Shown: positions 44,621 through 55,700 of the stretch, piece by piece
Layout: every line of letters begins with the position of its first letter
How positions within the stretch are numbered: position 1 is the stretch's first letter
Assembly: GCA_963556145.1 (NCBI GenBank)
Contig: OY744466.1
Span: 2,232,001-2,296,000 of the forward strand
Source of the DNA: Hygrocybe punicea
Lineage: Eukaryota > Basidiomycota > Agaricomycetes > Agaricales > Hygrophoraceae
DNA: 64,000 bases
Direction: 5' to 3'
Notes under the pieces: generated by a model
Databases searched by the model: none
What the model saw: the letters and a program-made list of their open reading frames with translations, nothing else
What the model was told of the DNA's origin: nothing
Program-made: the position numbers and the translations under genes

Positions 44621-45628
44621 CCATGGCAGTGGACGGTCCCCCCCTTCCTCCCCACCCCCCCAACTCCTCGCAACCCCAGGCCCACGTCAATTGACGCGGT
44701 GCTGCAGCTTGCGAGGAAATTTGAGGGTGGAGGGAGGTGGTTCGCGGTTCAAACCACATTGGAACACAGACTGGATCGCATGGAACGGTCCCATGTGGTT
44801 CCAGTTCTGGTTCAGTAAGGGGGCCGAACCGAACCAAGGGTCCGGTTTTTGGTTCAGCCAAAAAGGCCGAAAACCGGACCAAACCGGACTTCGGCAACAC
44901 TAGTGCAGCCAGAGTCTAACAGGCTGACTCTTGGCTCATGTGTACCTCCATCATCAGCAGCGGCGGTAGTTTCACTTAAGGGTCTTGCATCCAAAAAGGC
45001 TCTTACTTGGCTCCAATCTATGTCCTCAGCTGCATCAGTGTCACGCACGTCGTTATTGGTATCAACGAAAAGGTCGTCAACCCAAATGTTTTCTAGAGGG
45101 TCAGTCAGGTCATTGCCTGCATCCAAATTGCTAACGGAGCACAGGTCCATTTGGTTGCCACCGTCGCCACTATCGCTGGAGTTGCTGACACTTATGAGGT
45201 CCGGCAGGCTGTTGTCATCAGGACTCGTGTTACAGGGGGATGTGAGGAACTGTTCCAGTTTGTCCCATGATGAATCAGAGTGGGCACACGCAGAGCTAGC
45301 ATCTGAGTCATCCCCCAAATCTGAGGCAACACTCATGCCAAAAGCTCCATTGCGTTCCTCAATGTGTGTGGATAAAGGCGCATCATTCGATTTGGCCATC
45401 TCATCAGTCCTCCCACCTGTCCTGGCCTTTCTTGGCTTTGGGCAGAATCCGCTGATATGACTGTCACGACTAGGGGTCGTGGGATGGGTTCGGCGGGTCA
45501 AACGGTTGCACGATGTCGGCGGTAATAGAGGTAGGGTTTTCAGGGATAAGGTTCAGGTTATGCAGTGTGGGTGAAGTTTGTTCTAGTACGACTTGCTAGG
45601 AGTAATACAAGAGGTCAAAGTTAGAGAT

Positions 45629-46057
45629 CTACGTGCTTCTCGCTCGACGTCTTTTATACCCTTCGTCCCCTCCCGCAGCCTCTGTGAGTCGTATGGGCAC
45701 CGACTCACTCTTAGTCGCCCTGTGAGTAGACACGTCAGCTCTGCTGCGGTGCCCTACGTTCGTCATCGCCGGAACTGCGGTGTCGGTACGTTCCGTAACT
45801 ACGTGGCATCGGCTTGTCGTGTCATGGGTGGGTCTGCAAGGGGACACGTCACCTCGGCGGCTTGATTCGTTGTTGTTGTTGCCGTGTGACGTGTCGTTGC
45901 TGTGGATCGTGGGGGGTCGGAATACCTCGAATGTTGATAGGGGGATCTCGGGGTCGATCACCCCATGGATTCGTCGTACTCCTCGGATTACTGTTGCGAG
46001 GAGGGACGCGTATACGATGACGATAGCGATAACGGCGGCAGCGATTGATGGTGTCAT
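45629..46057 (-). CDS. LTR-encoded small membrane protein, paralogue
   Basis: ATG at 46057, 142 residues. An N-terminal membrane helix (SIAAAVIAIVIVYASLL) precedes PEIPLSTFEVFRPPTIHSND, the block shared with the protein at 35935, then a polar tail with Thr/Arg/Ser. The frame is intact although the element is a solo LTR. Confidence 0.55.
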   Translation of the reverse strand: MTPSIAAAVIAIVIVYASLLATVIRGVRRIHGVIDPEIPLSTFEVFRPPTIHSNDTSHGNNNNESSRRGDVSPCRPTHDTTSRCHVVTERTDTAVPAMTNVGHRSRADVSTHRATKSESVPIRLTEAAGGDEGYKRRRARST

Positions 46058-46284
46058 GATCCGGTCTTTGACAGGTGTGGGTGGTGATGGTGTGGGTGGG
46101 GTGTCTATTGTCTTCGTGTGAATGATGGGAAGAATGGTGCCGTCTGATGGAAAGCGGAGTTCTGGACGTCTGGTCACGTGCGGGTCTTTGCTGGCAGTTG
46201 CCGGTGGACCGTTCTTGGTGATAGGGTCTTCTTGGTTGTGTATAAAGCTTGGTGGTTTCTGCATGCTTGTCCTGCAGAAATGCG

Positions 46285-46886
46285 ATGTGTCTCCACCCTT
46301 ATCACCAAGTCACTTTCTTCAAGGCTTCTTCGCTCTTCTCCCCAACCTCAGTTATCAAGGTTAATTGTTATACGTTCCACCACCTTATACAACTCTCGGC
46401 TTCTGATCGGGATCTCTATTGGGCTTTGGGTCGGTGTTTTGCTTGCGGGAAGGCGAGGCATCGCACGGAGTGTTGCCCGCTGGTTAAGGTACACAAGGTC
46501 CTTCTGTGCCAGTTACTGGCCGACCCGTACCATGAGTGTTCTGGCTGGTGGAACATATGGGGTCTTCTGATTGAGTCTTTGTTCTAGAATTGGATGATGC
46601 GTGGAGGTCGGAGGAGTCATCCCCCGAGATACCGCCGCTAGTCACAGTGAGCTGGGGCTCATCGTCCGAGGACCTGAGGGGTCCTTCTCCGGAGCCGGTT
46701 GGGGGCTTGACTTATCGTGAGTCTGGTTTCCCACTGCCATTCGGGGTAGCATCGAGGTTTATGGTCGTCTGTCGCGCAGCGGTCGAGAAGTCTTTGGAAA
46801 GGGAGGTTGAGCGGTTCCTTGATGACATGCGCGTCCAGTTGCAAGAGTCGGGGTCATCGGTCTCGGATGCGATTACTGTAGAATAG
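46285..46886 (+). pseudogene. LTR-encoded Zn-knuckle-like protein, broken donor
   Basis: Paralogue of 35096-35704: exon 1 from ATG at 46285 with CFACGKARHRTECC, exon 2 (46588-46886) with LDDAW...VSWGSSSEDL and LPFGVASRFMVVCRAAVEKSL. At the position of the GTAAGT donor in the other copy this one reads ATGAGT, so normal splicing in frame is lost. The nearby alternative GT gives a frame mismatch. Confidence 0.55.
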
Positions 46887-47938
46887 TGTAATCGCGTCAT
46901 TTGTACTTGTATCTGGTCTGGTGCCCCTTCTAGGGGTTTTGTGAATGTAATGTCTCCCCCGCTCTGCAGGGTGTGTGAATCGTAAGGGTTTGTCTGACAA
47001 TCTGTCAAAGATCGTCATGAAAATAAGTGGTATCTGAGGAAAAATGTATGGGGGTGACGTATTTTCATGACAATGACCTTGTTCACCGCAGTTGTAACAG
47101 TTTTTGTCGGCATAGCGGTTGACTTTGCCCTTTTTGTCCGGTGTTGTGGCCATCGCGTTGTCATCGACTCATCGCCATCAGCTGACGCTTTCACTGGTAC
47201 TCGTTTAGTCTTTAACTGCTGGGACCTGTAATGGTTCCACTCGTCCGCAATGATCTGGATGAAGAGATTGGGCTCAATTGTCTTTAACGAGCTGTACAGT
47301 TGGGCCGCGGTGAGCTGTGTCAAGGTGAAGTTCGCGAGGTGAGGAGGTAGTGACAAAATGATAGTCGAACGGTAATCTTTGTCATCAATGTCTACATCTA
47401 GCGAGACTAAATCCTCACATTTAGCTCGCAGCTCATCTAAGAACTTTCACACATCTCCTTTGTCGGGGCACCTAGACTCAAGGAATGTGGCTCACAGCTC
47501 CGTTTGAGCAAAAACACTCTGGCGGGTGTACTCTTCGACTATCAGGGCCCAAGCGAGGGCAACAGTGGCATGTCAGTGAATCTTCATGGCCATTGAGTCG
47601 GGGATCTTCTGTAAGAGCATGTTCTTTGCCGTGGCTTCGTCTTTTTCCCACTTTTCTCCAGTAGGGTCTGGAGCTGGTGTCCTGTCATCCAGAGTGGCAG
47701 GAGGAGAAGGCCTGGAGTCCTTCTCTTCAAAGTGGCCCCAGCGTCCCTTGGCTCGGATAGTGGCTGAGAAGCATAGCTCAAAGATCGCCCAATTGAGACC
47801 ATTGGAAGCAAGCTTGGGAATGTCAGAAGGGAGGGAGTTGGAAATGGCCTGAAGGGTGCTAGTGGTGGACATGATGATGGACATGATGATGAAGTGGACA
47901 TGAAGGAGTACGCAGTGGATATGCAGGGCACAATAACC

Positions 47939-48273
47939 TGTAGAACTAAGTAGAGACAATGCTATCTCCGTGTGAGAACGATATGCAGCTAGTATATTCA
48001 ATGTTACCTAAGTAGAGACAATGCTATCTAGTTGAAGTCAATAAACGGTAAAAAAGTAAGAGAACAAGTGGCTGACCTCAGTGCGAGAACGATATGCAGC
48101 TGAGGTCTCTATGCTATGAAAACTATCTTATATACCTCAACAAAGGGTAAAGTAAGAAAGGGAGCCGAAAAAGGGAAATCTAATCTAATCTTATATAGTG
48201 GTTATCTAATCGTCGTTGATTCGGTACTTATAGCCGGTTTGTAGCCGGTTTGTAGGTACGATTCTCTTCTACA
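47939..48273 (-). repeat. copia-2 5' LTR (335 bp)
   Basis: Plus-strand view starts TGTAGAACTAAG and ends TTCTACA, giving TG...CA ends with a 7-bp inverted repeat. Internally two AAGTAGAGACAATGCTATCT units and two AGAACGATATGCAGCT units repeat. Gag starts just to the left on the minus strand. A 69-bp partner lies at 34809-34877. Confidence 0.8.
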
Positions 48274-48582
48274 ATGAAGATTGGAAGATTGATTCCCCAG
48301 GTTAAAGCTGGAAGGATTGTGTACAGTAGACCAAAATACTACCTTTCCCTATGAGGTGCACTCAGACTCTGATCCTGGTTTGAAGGGTCAAAGACTTTTA
48401 ATTATTTGAATTTGTCAGACAACAATCTCAGGACCAACTGCAAAGATCTAAATCGAGATGGTGAATAATGCATATGAAGTAAAGATTATGCAAAATGTAT
48501 CCCTGCATTGTGAAACACAGACAGTAGTCTGCGGAATCCATCCATGAGTTTTCAGCAGGCAACAATGAAGGGGTAAGAATGA
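48274..48582. other. Unassigned intergenic DNA
   Basis: No gene or repeat recognised between the copia-2 LTR and the end of the Dim1 pseudogene. Confidence 0.35.
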
Positions 48583-49216
48583 TTACTTTAGTAGGTCAGT
48601 CACATCCATCTTGGATGGGCGATTCTGTGTATTCCCCATATCCGCTAGGATCTTTTCTACTTTGGACTTCATATGAACGTCGTCCTCTACGACCTATAAT
48701 CACACCCTGAACACTTGTGGACAGGAGAAAGGAAAATGATAAAGAACAAGACCTGATTGTGCTCTGCACACCATGTTTGCCAATTCTTCTCCAACATTTC
48801 AATCACGCCTTTCGCCATGAAGTTGCCGTGAACAGTCTTGTTCCGCCGACTGAATAGAATTCTGTTAAGCCCGTCGAACTCTTCAAATTTCACAGGTGGT
48901 GGCGGGTCCAAGGGGACTAAGCGAACCACCGATGATTCAACAAGAGGTGCTGGTCGGAAATTATTCTTGCTGATGTGCATGAGGTAGTCTACTTTTGCAT
49001 ATAACTGCACATTTGCTGACAACCGTGACCACAGTGAAGAGGATGGGCAGGCAACAAGGCACAAGGCGAACTCCTACTGGAACATGAGGATGGCAACCCG
49101 GAATAATGGATGGTGGGAAAGGAGCCGGAAGACGAGGGGTGACAAGATTTGGTAAGGCGTGTTTGAGATGCAGACATAGAAATATGGCAGAATAGCTTTC
49201 ACAAAGTCTCCAATCA

Positions 49217-49462
<246 letters not shown>

Positions 49463-49632
49463 TCAACACTCAGGGGATGAAGCGAATATGATTAATGACA
49501 GTTCACCTTGTCCACGATACTAACCATTGGGAGTATTTGAGCCTCATAGTAAAATTGGTGAGACATGTGCACCTACGCTTGGGCAAGCAATGGATTTTTG
49601 AGAATGTGCTGGCCAAAATGTTCAGTGTTGAA

Positions 49633-50964
49633 TAGTGTTGCCGTAGTTTGGTTCCAAACCTAGCTGAACCCGGTTCAAACCCCAAACTGAACCCTAGGTT
49701 CAGTCTAAGTTCAGCCAAGTGCTGAACCGGACCGCGGGTTCAGTTCCGGGTTTCGAGGCCTGCCAGATTTCCTGAACAGCTCCAAACCGCATCCAAAGAA
49801 CGCAGATATTTTTAAGGTATTTATTTCATTTGTTTTTCGTATTTCTTTACTTACTTTTTCATGGTAAACAGTATCATGTGACCATTACACATAGGTTTTC
49901 TTCACCAACACCGCAATGCAAGGCCAATGAACGCGACTCAATGTCGCCTTCATGAACATCGGTAAGTCTCGTAATTCTCTGAGCTTTACTAATATTATCT
50001 GTGACAGGAAACTCGACTGCAACCACATCGCGAGCACACCACTCCAACCCCAACACAATGCCAACAGATGTGGGACAGCCGCAACACCACCACCACCACC
50101 ACCACCACCACCACCAGCGGCGGCAACTGCAACAGCAATGGCAACAAGGCAACGATGACAGCAACAGCCAGCAGCAGCGCCAGCAGCAATGGCAGCAGCA
50201 GCAGTGACAGCGGCAGCAGCAACAGCAACAGCAGCAGCAGCAGCAGCAGCAGCAACACCGGCAGTGGCAACACTGGCAACAGCAGCAGCTGCTGCTGCTG
50301 CATCAAGCCATCCAACGCAGGACAGCCACAACACCACCACCACCACCACCAGCGGCGGCAACAACAAAGGCAACGACAACCACGACTGCCAGCAGCAGCA
50401 GCAACAGTGGCAGCAGCAACGGCAACAGCAGCAGTGACAGCAGCAATGGTGGCGGCAGCAGCAGCAATGGCAATGGCCACAACAGCAGCAGCAGTGGCAG
50501 CAGCAACAGCCACGGCAGCAGCAGCAGCAGCAACAGCAGCAATGGCAGCGGCAGCAGCAACGGCAACAGCAGCAGCAGCAGCCAACACCACCACAACCAT
50601 ACCACCACCCCGACGAGGACAACAGTTGGCAGCAGCAGCGCCGGCAATGCCACGCAGGGACCACGGGACAAGACCCCCGTCCCTCCACATCCCTTGGGGA
50701 CACCAGAACCCGAGCACCCATCTACCTCGCGAAGTGCAGTGCCGTATCTATTGATACGTGCCTGCCATTCGCGAGGAGAACGGACGGGGTGAGCCCACCT
50801 CGGTCTGGGTTTCAGACCACGTCTGAACCCAGACCAAACATGGAGAGACGGTTCAACGCCGTCTGGGTCTGGGTTTGGCCATGCACCAAACCAGACCCAA
50901 AGTTCAGTTCGTGGTTCCACCAAAAAGGGTCGGAACCGGACTGAACTGAACTTCAGCAACACTA
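49633..50964. mobile_element. Non-autonomous hAT-like element, family II, copy 2
   Basis: 1332 bp, TIRs TAGTGTTGCCGTAGTTTGG and CTGAACTTCAGCAACACTA, perfect 8-bp target duplication GTGTTGAA (49625-49632, 50965-50972) inside the Dim1 pseudogene. Subterminal GGTTC/GAACC motifs match copy 1. Internally an exon-like stretch with donor CGGTAAGT (about 49959) and acceptor GACAG (about 50008) leads into the CAG/CAC arrays. No transposase. Confidence 0.93.
50080..50600 (+). repeat. CAC/CAG trinucleotide array
   Basis: (CAC)n blocks at about 50087-50114 and 50333-50351, and long CAG/GCA/CAA runs between and after. Every register is open on both strands, giving His-, Gln-, Ala-, Ser- or Leu-rich frames. 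These are composition artefacts unless expression is shown. Confidence 0.85.
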
Positions 50965-51085
50965 GTGTTGAAAATGGGATTGTGTGTTGAGGAGGACGAT
51001 TCGACAGTAGCATTGGACTTTGCAGAGGGTTGGTGAGTTCTGGAAAACCGCTCTGAGGTTGCTTGAGGCATGTTGACATTGACAT

Positions 51086-52673
51086 TGATATGCAGTCTCT
51101 CCCTTTGGGCACGGAATCTCTCATAGGATCCAATTCTACTTTCCCTACAACTCTTCCGCGTCCCGCGTACATGCAGAACATCAGCACGCCGCCCGCGACT
51201 TGCGCGACTTACATTGATCGATGCGCACGTGACCGCAACATTTTCGCTGTATCTTAACTGCGCAACCCAGTCTAAATACACTGAAACACAACCGTTAAAC
51301 ACGTCCTATACATTCAGACACTGAGTCCGATACCAGAAATGTAATTCATCCGGTTTATCTTTGTCTTTTCGCTGACTTTCATGTGATATTTGCCGTTATT
51401 TCAAATCCTTCGCTATTCCGTTCCCGTTTCGTCGCTTTCATGCGATATTTTGCTGCATTTCTATTTCACTCATCCACCCTTAAACCCCTATCCCTTTATA
51501 ATATAAAAAGTGTCCTGTAGTAGAAAATAAATGAAGAGGAACCCAGTTCTCCCCTCCCCACTAGTTTGCGTCTTAAGTTTAAAAATCCAGTCATTCCTAC
51601 TCAAATTTGCGTCTTTTCTCGTTGCACACTCTCCGCTATCGTGACCTAAGTCATAGTGAAGAACCCTCGTCTCGTCGCGTCATCACTGCGTATCGCGCTG
51701 TCATCTAGGACAGTTGTTGCTGTTATTTTAGTTAACTAAACCACAGCAATACTGTAAAAGCACAGTGCACTTTCACCAGCAATTGCTGGGCCTTGCAAGT
51801 GCTGTAGGTAGTTAAACTGAGCTGTGTAGTAAAAGATACTGGTTTTACTAAGCCTGGTACTGGTGTGAAGGTTAGTTTTACTATGACCAGCAATTACTGG
51901 TGGGTAGTTTTACTATCCCTTGCATTTGCTGGAAGCTTAGTTTCACCATCCATTGCACTTGCTGTGCAAGTGGTTTTACTGTGATCAGCACTTGCTGTGT
52001 ACTAGTTTTACCATTACTGTGCCCAATGCTGGCAGCACACTAGTGTTCCTAATATAATATAAAATGGAATTATTATATAATAATTCCACCTCAAATAATT
52101 CCACCTCAAATTATATTAGGAAAAGCAGTTGCAGCAAGTGCTGGGCATGGTAATGGTAAAACTGGTGCACAGCAAGTCCTGATCACAGTAAAACCACTTG
52201 CATAGCAAGTGCAATGTATGGTGAAACTAAGCTTCCAGCAAATGCAAGGGATAGTAAAACTACCCACCAGTAATTGCTGGTCATAGTAAAACTAACCTTC
52301 ACACAAGTACCAGGCTTAGTAAAACCAGTATCTTTTACTACACAGCTCAGTTTAACTACCTACAGCACTTGCAAGGCCCAGCAATTGCTGGTGAAAGTGC
52401 ACTGTGCTTTTACAGTATTGCTGTTGGTTTAGTTAACTAAAACAGCTGTATGTATTGTCTAGGACACCCAGCTAAGCCTTCCGATTCTTGTTTATCACTG
52501 CATTGCGATATCACATTATCTCGCGACTCTCCGCGTTTGTTTATTTGGTCGCACATATTATCACACATTATCGCGTTATTGTCGGGAGTGTCCCAAGTCC
52601 TGTTTGCACCTTTGCGACGTTTTCATCTTTTATTATCTCTTTATCCAGGGTCATAAACGTGGAAACCGTATCA
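51086..52673 (+). repeat. gypsy-2 5' LTR with insertion
   Basis: 834 bp of LTR plus a 745-bp insertion and its 9-bp duplication. Starts TGATATGCAGTCTCTCCC and ends GTATCA; more than 95% identical by eye to the 3' LTR at 60679-61512. A 4-bp ACAT flanks the element (51082-51085, 61513-61516). TGGAGCCCACCGCGAGGG at 52680 is a candidate primer-binding site. Confidence 0.85.
51713..52457. mobile_element. Palindromic long-TIR element in the LTR
   Basis: Absent from the 3' LTR, which reads CATCTAGGACACCCAGC across the site. Flanked by a 9-bp direct repeat TCTAGGACA (51704-51712, 52458-52466). Arms of about 310 bp are inverted copies of each other and consist of variants of a TTTTACT..(C)AGCAATTGCTGG motif. 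Long TIRs plus a 9-bp duplication fit Mutator-like or Foldback elements. The tip (about 52031-52123) contains a separate small inverted repeat, CCTAATATAAT ... ATTATATTAGG. Confidence 0.85.
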
Positions 52674-52799
52674 TTTTCTGGAGCCCACCGCGAGGGGGCT
52701 TAAAATTTAAACCACTCCTTCGACTAACGCGTCTAGTTCAAGCATCATAGCTACCAACAGATATTGTACTCGTAGCTCAGTACAGCATCAAGCGCAACA

Positions 52800-55700
52800 A
52801 TGTGCGACGACCTCTCGAAATACCCCTGACTTCGACAGTGATCTCGACAAACTCACTGAAAGTTCCTCCGATTCTGAACACGATACCTCACATCAATTTT
52901 GTTCTCATTCACCTCGCACGCCTCTTGATTTTCACAATTCTCCACGCGATTACAATCCACAATCTCCCACACCAGCTAGCGGTTCTTTATCTCGACACAC
53001 TTCCGACCCCTCTTCCAGTCCACTTTCTAACTTACCATCCACATCCACTCTCGATTCTTCTATTCCTATTCTACTGAGCACCTCCTCCTTGTCTACCTCA
53101 TCGCATCCACCCATGCCACCACCCGCAGCTCAAACCATGGCGACACCACTGCAAATGCCCGCTCATGGTCATAATACCGCTCCCAGCTTCTCGCTGGAGC
53201 ACCCACGCGAACTTCGCTGATACTTTGATGAGCTCGAGGCCCAATTTGATTCGTGTGCAGTAGCTGACACTGTCGACAAAAAGAGATATGCATTGCGCTA
53301 TCTCGACATAGACACCGCCGAACTTTGGGAATCGCTCGACAAGTACTTGCCGGCATCGACTTACAAAGAGTTCACAAAGGCTGTGTATAAGCTTTATCCT
53401 GGTTCGGAAGACAAAAGGAAATGGTCCGTATTGGATATGGAGAAGCTTGTCGAGAAACAACATCAGTCGGGAATCGTAAACATCATGGAGCTTGGCGCTT
53501 ATCATCGCGCATTCCTCACTATCACAAAATTTCTCTGTAAAAAGAATCGCATCTCTGAAGCTGAGCAAAGTTGCGCGTACATTCGCGGGTTTCAAAAGTG
53601 TCTCTGGATGCGCATCACGCAGTGTCTACAGCTGAAGCTACCTGATCACTTTCCCGATGACCCCTATCCGCTACATGAAATTCAAGCGGCAGCGCAGTTC
53701 GTTCTTCATGGTACCGGTCCCACAAATGCACCTAGAGAAGGTAAACCAACGTCCGCGACCTCTTCCGAGTCTTCTTCAATAAAATGGGACGATGTCACAC
53801 TCATCGTCGATACTGTGGTCCAAGCAGTAAATAAAATTATGGACCCGCACGCGTCTAAAAACTCTGCTCCATGCCCCCATACCTCTTCTCATACACCCCC
53901 TACAAGAACGACTCAGTCCAAGACAGCGGTGAATGGCAATTGCCACTTCTGCAACCTACCCAGTCACTTTAGGCCAAACTGCCCACATGTGATTGGATAT
54001 ATCAATGCTGGACGCATCCGAGAAAATATCGACAAGAAAATTGTTCTACCCTCTGGCGCTTTCTGCCCACGCCAATTACCCAGCAATTCTATGAAGGAGC
54101 GTATCGATGAATGGCATCGTCGTAATCCCGGTCAATTAGCTGCGACGCAACAAACCAATACCAACAATGTCGGTCAAATGATGTATAGCGTATCTCCTGC
54201 AGTTCACACCAACGTCCTGGCATCGGCGATGAGCTCTAACGACTTGCGCATTGAGGAACTGGAGCGCAAACCTTTCGCGCTTAAAAAGGTAAAATTTGAC
54301 GGTGTAGAGATTTCTCGTCAGCGCAAACCCATCCCATCTACCACCAATTTACCTCGTCCATGCGCTCAGCCCACGCCTGATCAATCAACCGCGCAACAAG
54401 CCCCTTTGCCTGCGACACCCGCTCCTACCGCAGAACCACCCATCCATCCCTTTGCATCCACACCGGAAACTGCGTACCGCCCGCCACACGAACGTAATTT
54501 TGCAGGTCTGCCGTTAAAGCAATCTAAGGATAAAGAACCCGCATATCGCACTCAAGCCCCTATCCAGGACTCTAAGATTATTAGTGAGGTTTACTCACGC
54601 TCTATGGCGGCTCCCTGTGTCACGCTCACACCAATGGAATTGTTCTCAATTTCTCCGGACTGTCGTTTGAAATTTCGTGATGATATTACGCCCAAGCGAG
54701 TCCAACCTCCTGGCGCATCGCCGGTAAAAGTTAACATCTTCACCGACGACCCACTTCCTTTTGCATCATGTGAGAACACTTGCAAAAATGCCTCCGCTGA
54801 ACCGCAACCCATCATTGTTCCCGACCCATATGAGACCTACCTCATGAGTCTCTCGCCAGGCGAAATTCCTGAAATCCTTACTGTCGCAAAAGAATTGCAC
54901 GCTCTACACGCCGTTAATTTGCTCGTCGACGGACAAGAACAAGTCGGTAGCATCATTGACCCTGGTTCGCAAATCGTCGCAATGTCGGAAGACATCTGTC
55001 ATCAGTTTAGTCTCCCCTACGACCTGGCGATTCGTCTCAATATGCAGTCAGCGAATGGTTCGATTGATCAGTCCCTGGGTCTCGCGCGGAATGTTCCTTG
55101 TAAAATTGGTGACATCACACTTTTCCTGCAGATGCATGTCATCCGTGACCCCACGTACCATATTCTCCTGGGACGACCATTCAACGTACTCACAGAAAGC
55201 GTTGTCAAGAATTACCACAACAAAGACCAGACAATTACTATACGCAATCCAAATTCGAACAGATCGGCGACAATTCCAACGTACCCTCGAAGCGAAGCAC
55301 GATGGCGTGGCGTACCCCTACACACGTCCTCGGTTTTTATCAACAAGGGGAACTGAGCGCACTAGATGATGGAGACATCGCGCTAGTAATAGTGCACGAC
55401 AAACATACCAACGCTATGTTCATTGAATCTTATACCCATTTAGTGGACTCGTCGTCTTCGTCTACAGTTCCCCGCGTCTATCTTTCTGCCTGCGATTTTC
55501 CTAATGGTTCCCCGTCTACTCCAGTATGCTCAACCTCTGTTTCTCCTTCGTCACCAGATCCCTCGTCGTCCTTTTTCTATTCAGCTTCATCCGCGTCTCC
55601 TTCTACACTATCAGATGACTTCGCTAGCATTTTCGCCGCCCAAAAGAAAGTCTACAAGCCCGTCGCTCGCAAGGTCAAGCCTGTCATCACTGAACTCCCT

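Larger units (their letters stand above)
43146..44902. mobile_element. Non-autonomous hAT-like element, family II, copy 1
   Basis: 1757 bp with TIRs TAGTGTTGCCGTAGTCCAG and CCGGACTTCGGCAACACTA, and 8-bp target duplication ATGCAGCC / GTGCAGCC (7 of 8). Subterminal DNA is packed with GGTTC/GAACC motifs. It interrupts the copia-2 protease right after the catalytic DSGC. The interior holds an inverted copia-1 tail fragment (about 43425-44015), an exon-like segment with a GGTAAGT donor at about 44040, and a GCA/CAG trinucleotide array (44385-44620). No transposase. Confidence 0.9.
45462..47072 (-). repeat. Solo LTR of gypsy-1 family
   Basis: 1611 bp, reverse orientation to 34878-36550, with the same ends (TGTCACGACTA ... 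TTTTCATGACA on the plus strand) and a perfect 5-bp target duplication ATGAC (45457-45461, 47073-47077). Removal with one duplication rebuilds the copia-2 knuckle as CYNCGEQGHISGFC. A solo LTR is the product of LTR-LTR recombination. Confidence 0.93.
40346..47872 (-). pseudogene. Ty1/copia polyprotein (copia-2), nested-insertion host
   Basis: Read leftward: gag (KLASNGLNWAIFELCF, about 47810); a CCHC zinc knuckle split by the solo LTR (45462-47072); acidic linker; protease LLDSGCT split by a hAT-like element (43146-44902); the SVAEVGELTIPLPN region; GAG-pre-integrase (HRCMGHIAPDTAKCM); integrase (YVSFIDDKTR, FNSNRGGEYTS, where the second catalytic Asp appears to be Asn, then GVSECFNCTLIE); RT (MHQIDIKGAYLNGE, AVHVDDCTIVG); and RNase H to YIAATHA at 40346. 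The last part of RNase H is missing at the fusion with gypsy-1. Frameshifts near 41220, 41560 and 40700 and stops elsewhere disable it. Confidence 0.85.

Noticed and set aside
44113..44900. Poly-Ala, poly-Leu and poly-Cys open frames
   Set aside because: They are products of a CAG/GCA array that is open in every register.
35096..47072. One gypsy element bounded by the LTRs at 34.9 and 45.5 kb
   Set aside because: The two LTRs are in opposite orientation, and the right one has its own perfect 5-bp duplication, so it is a separate solo LTR.
34809..48273. A single intact copia-2 with two LTRs and a target duplication
   Set aside because: The bases outside the two LTR ends (GATGG and ATGAA) do not match, and the RNase H end is missing, so a clean single insertion cannot be claimed.
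49885..50754. Long His/Gln/Ala/Cys-rich frames up to about 290 residues
   Set aside because: Same reason: trinucleotide repeats inside a hAT-like element. They would need transcript evidence.
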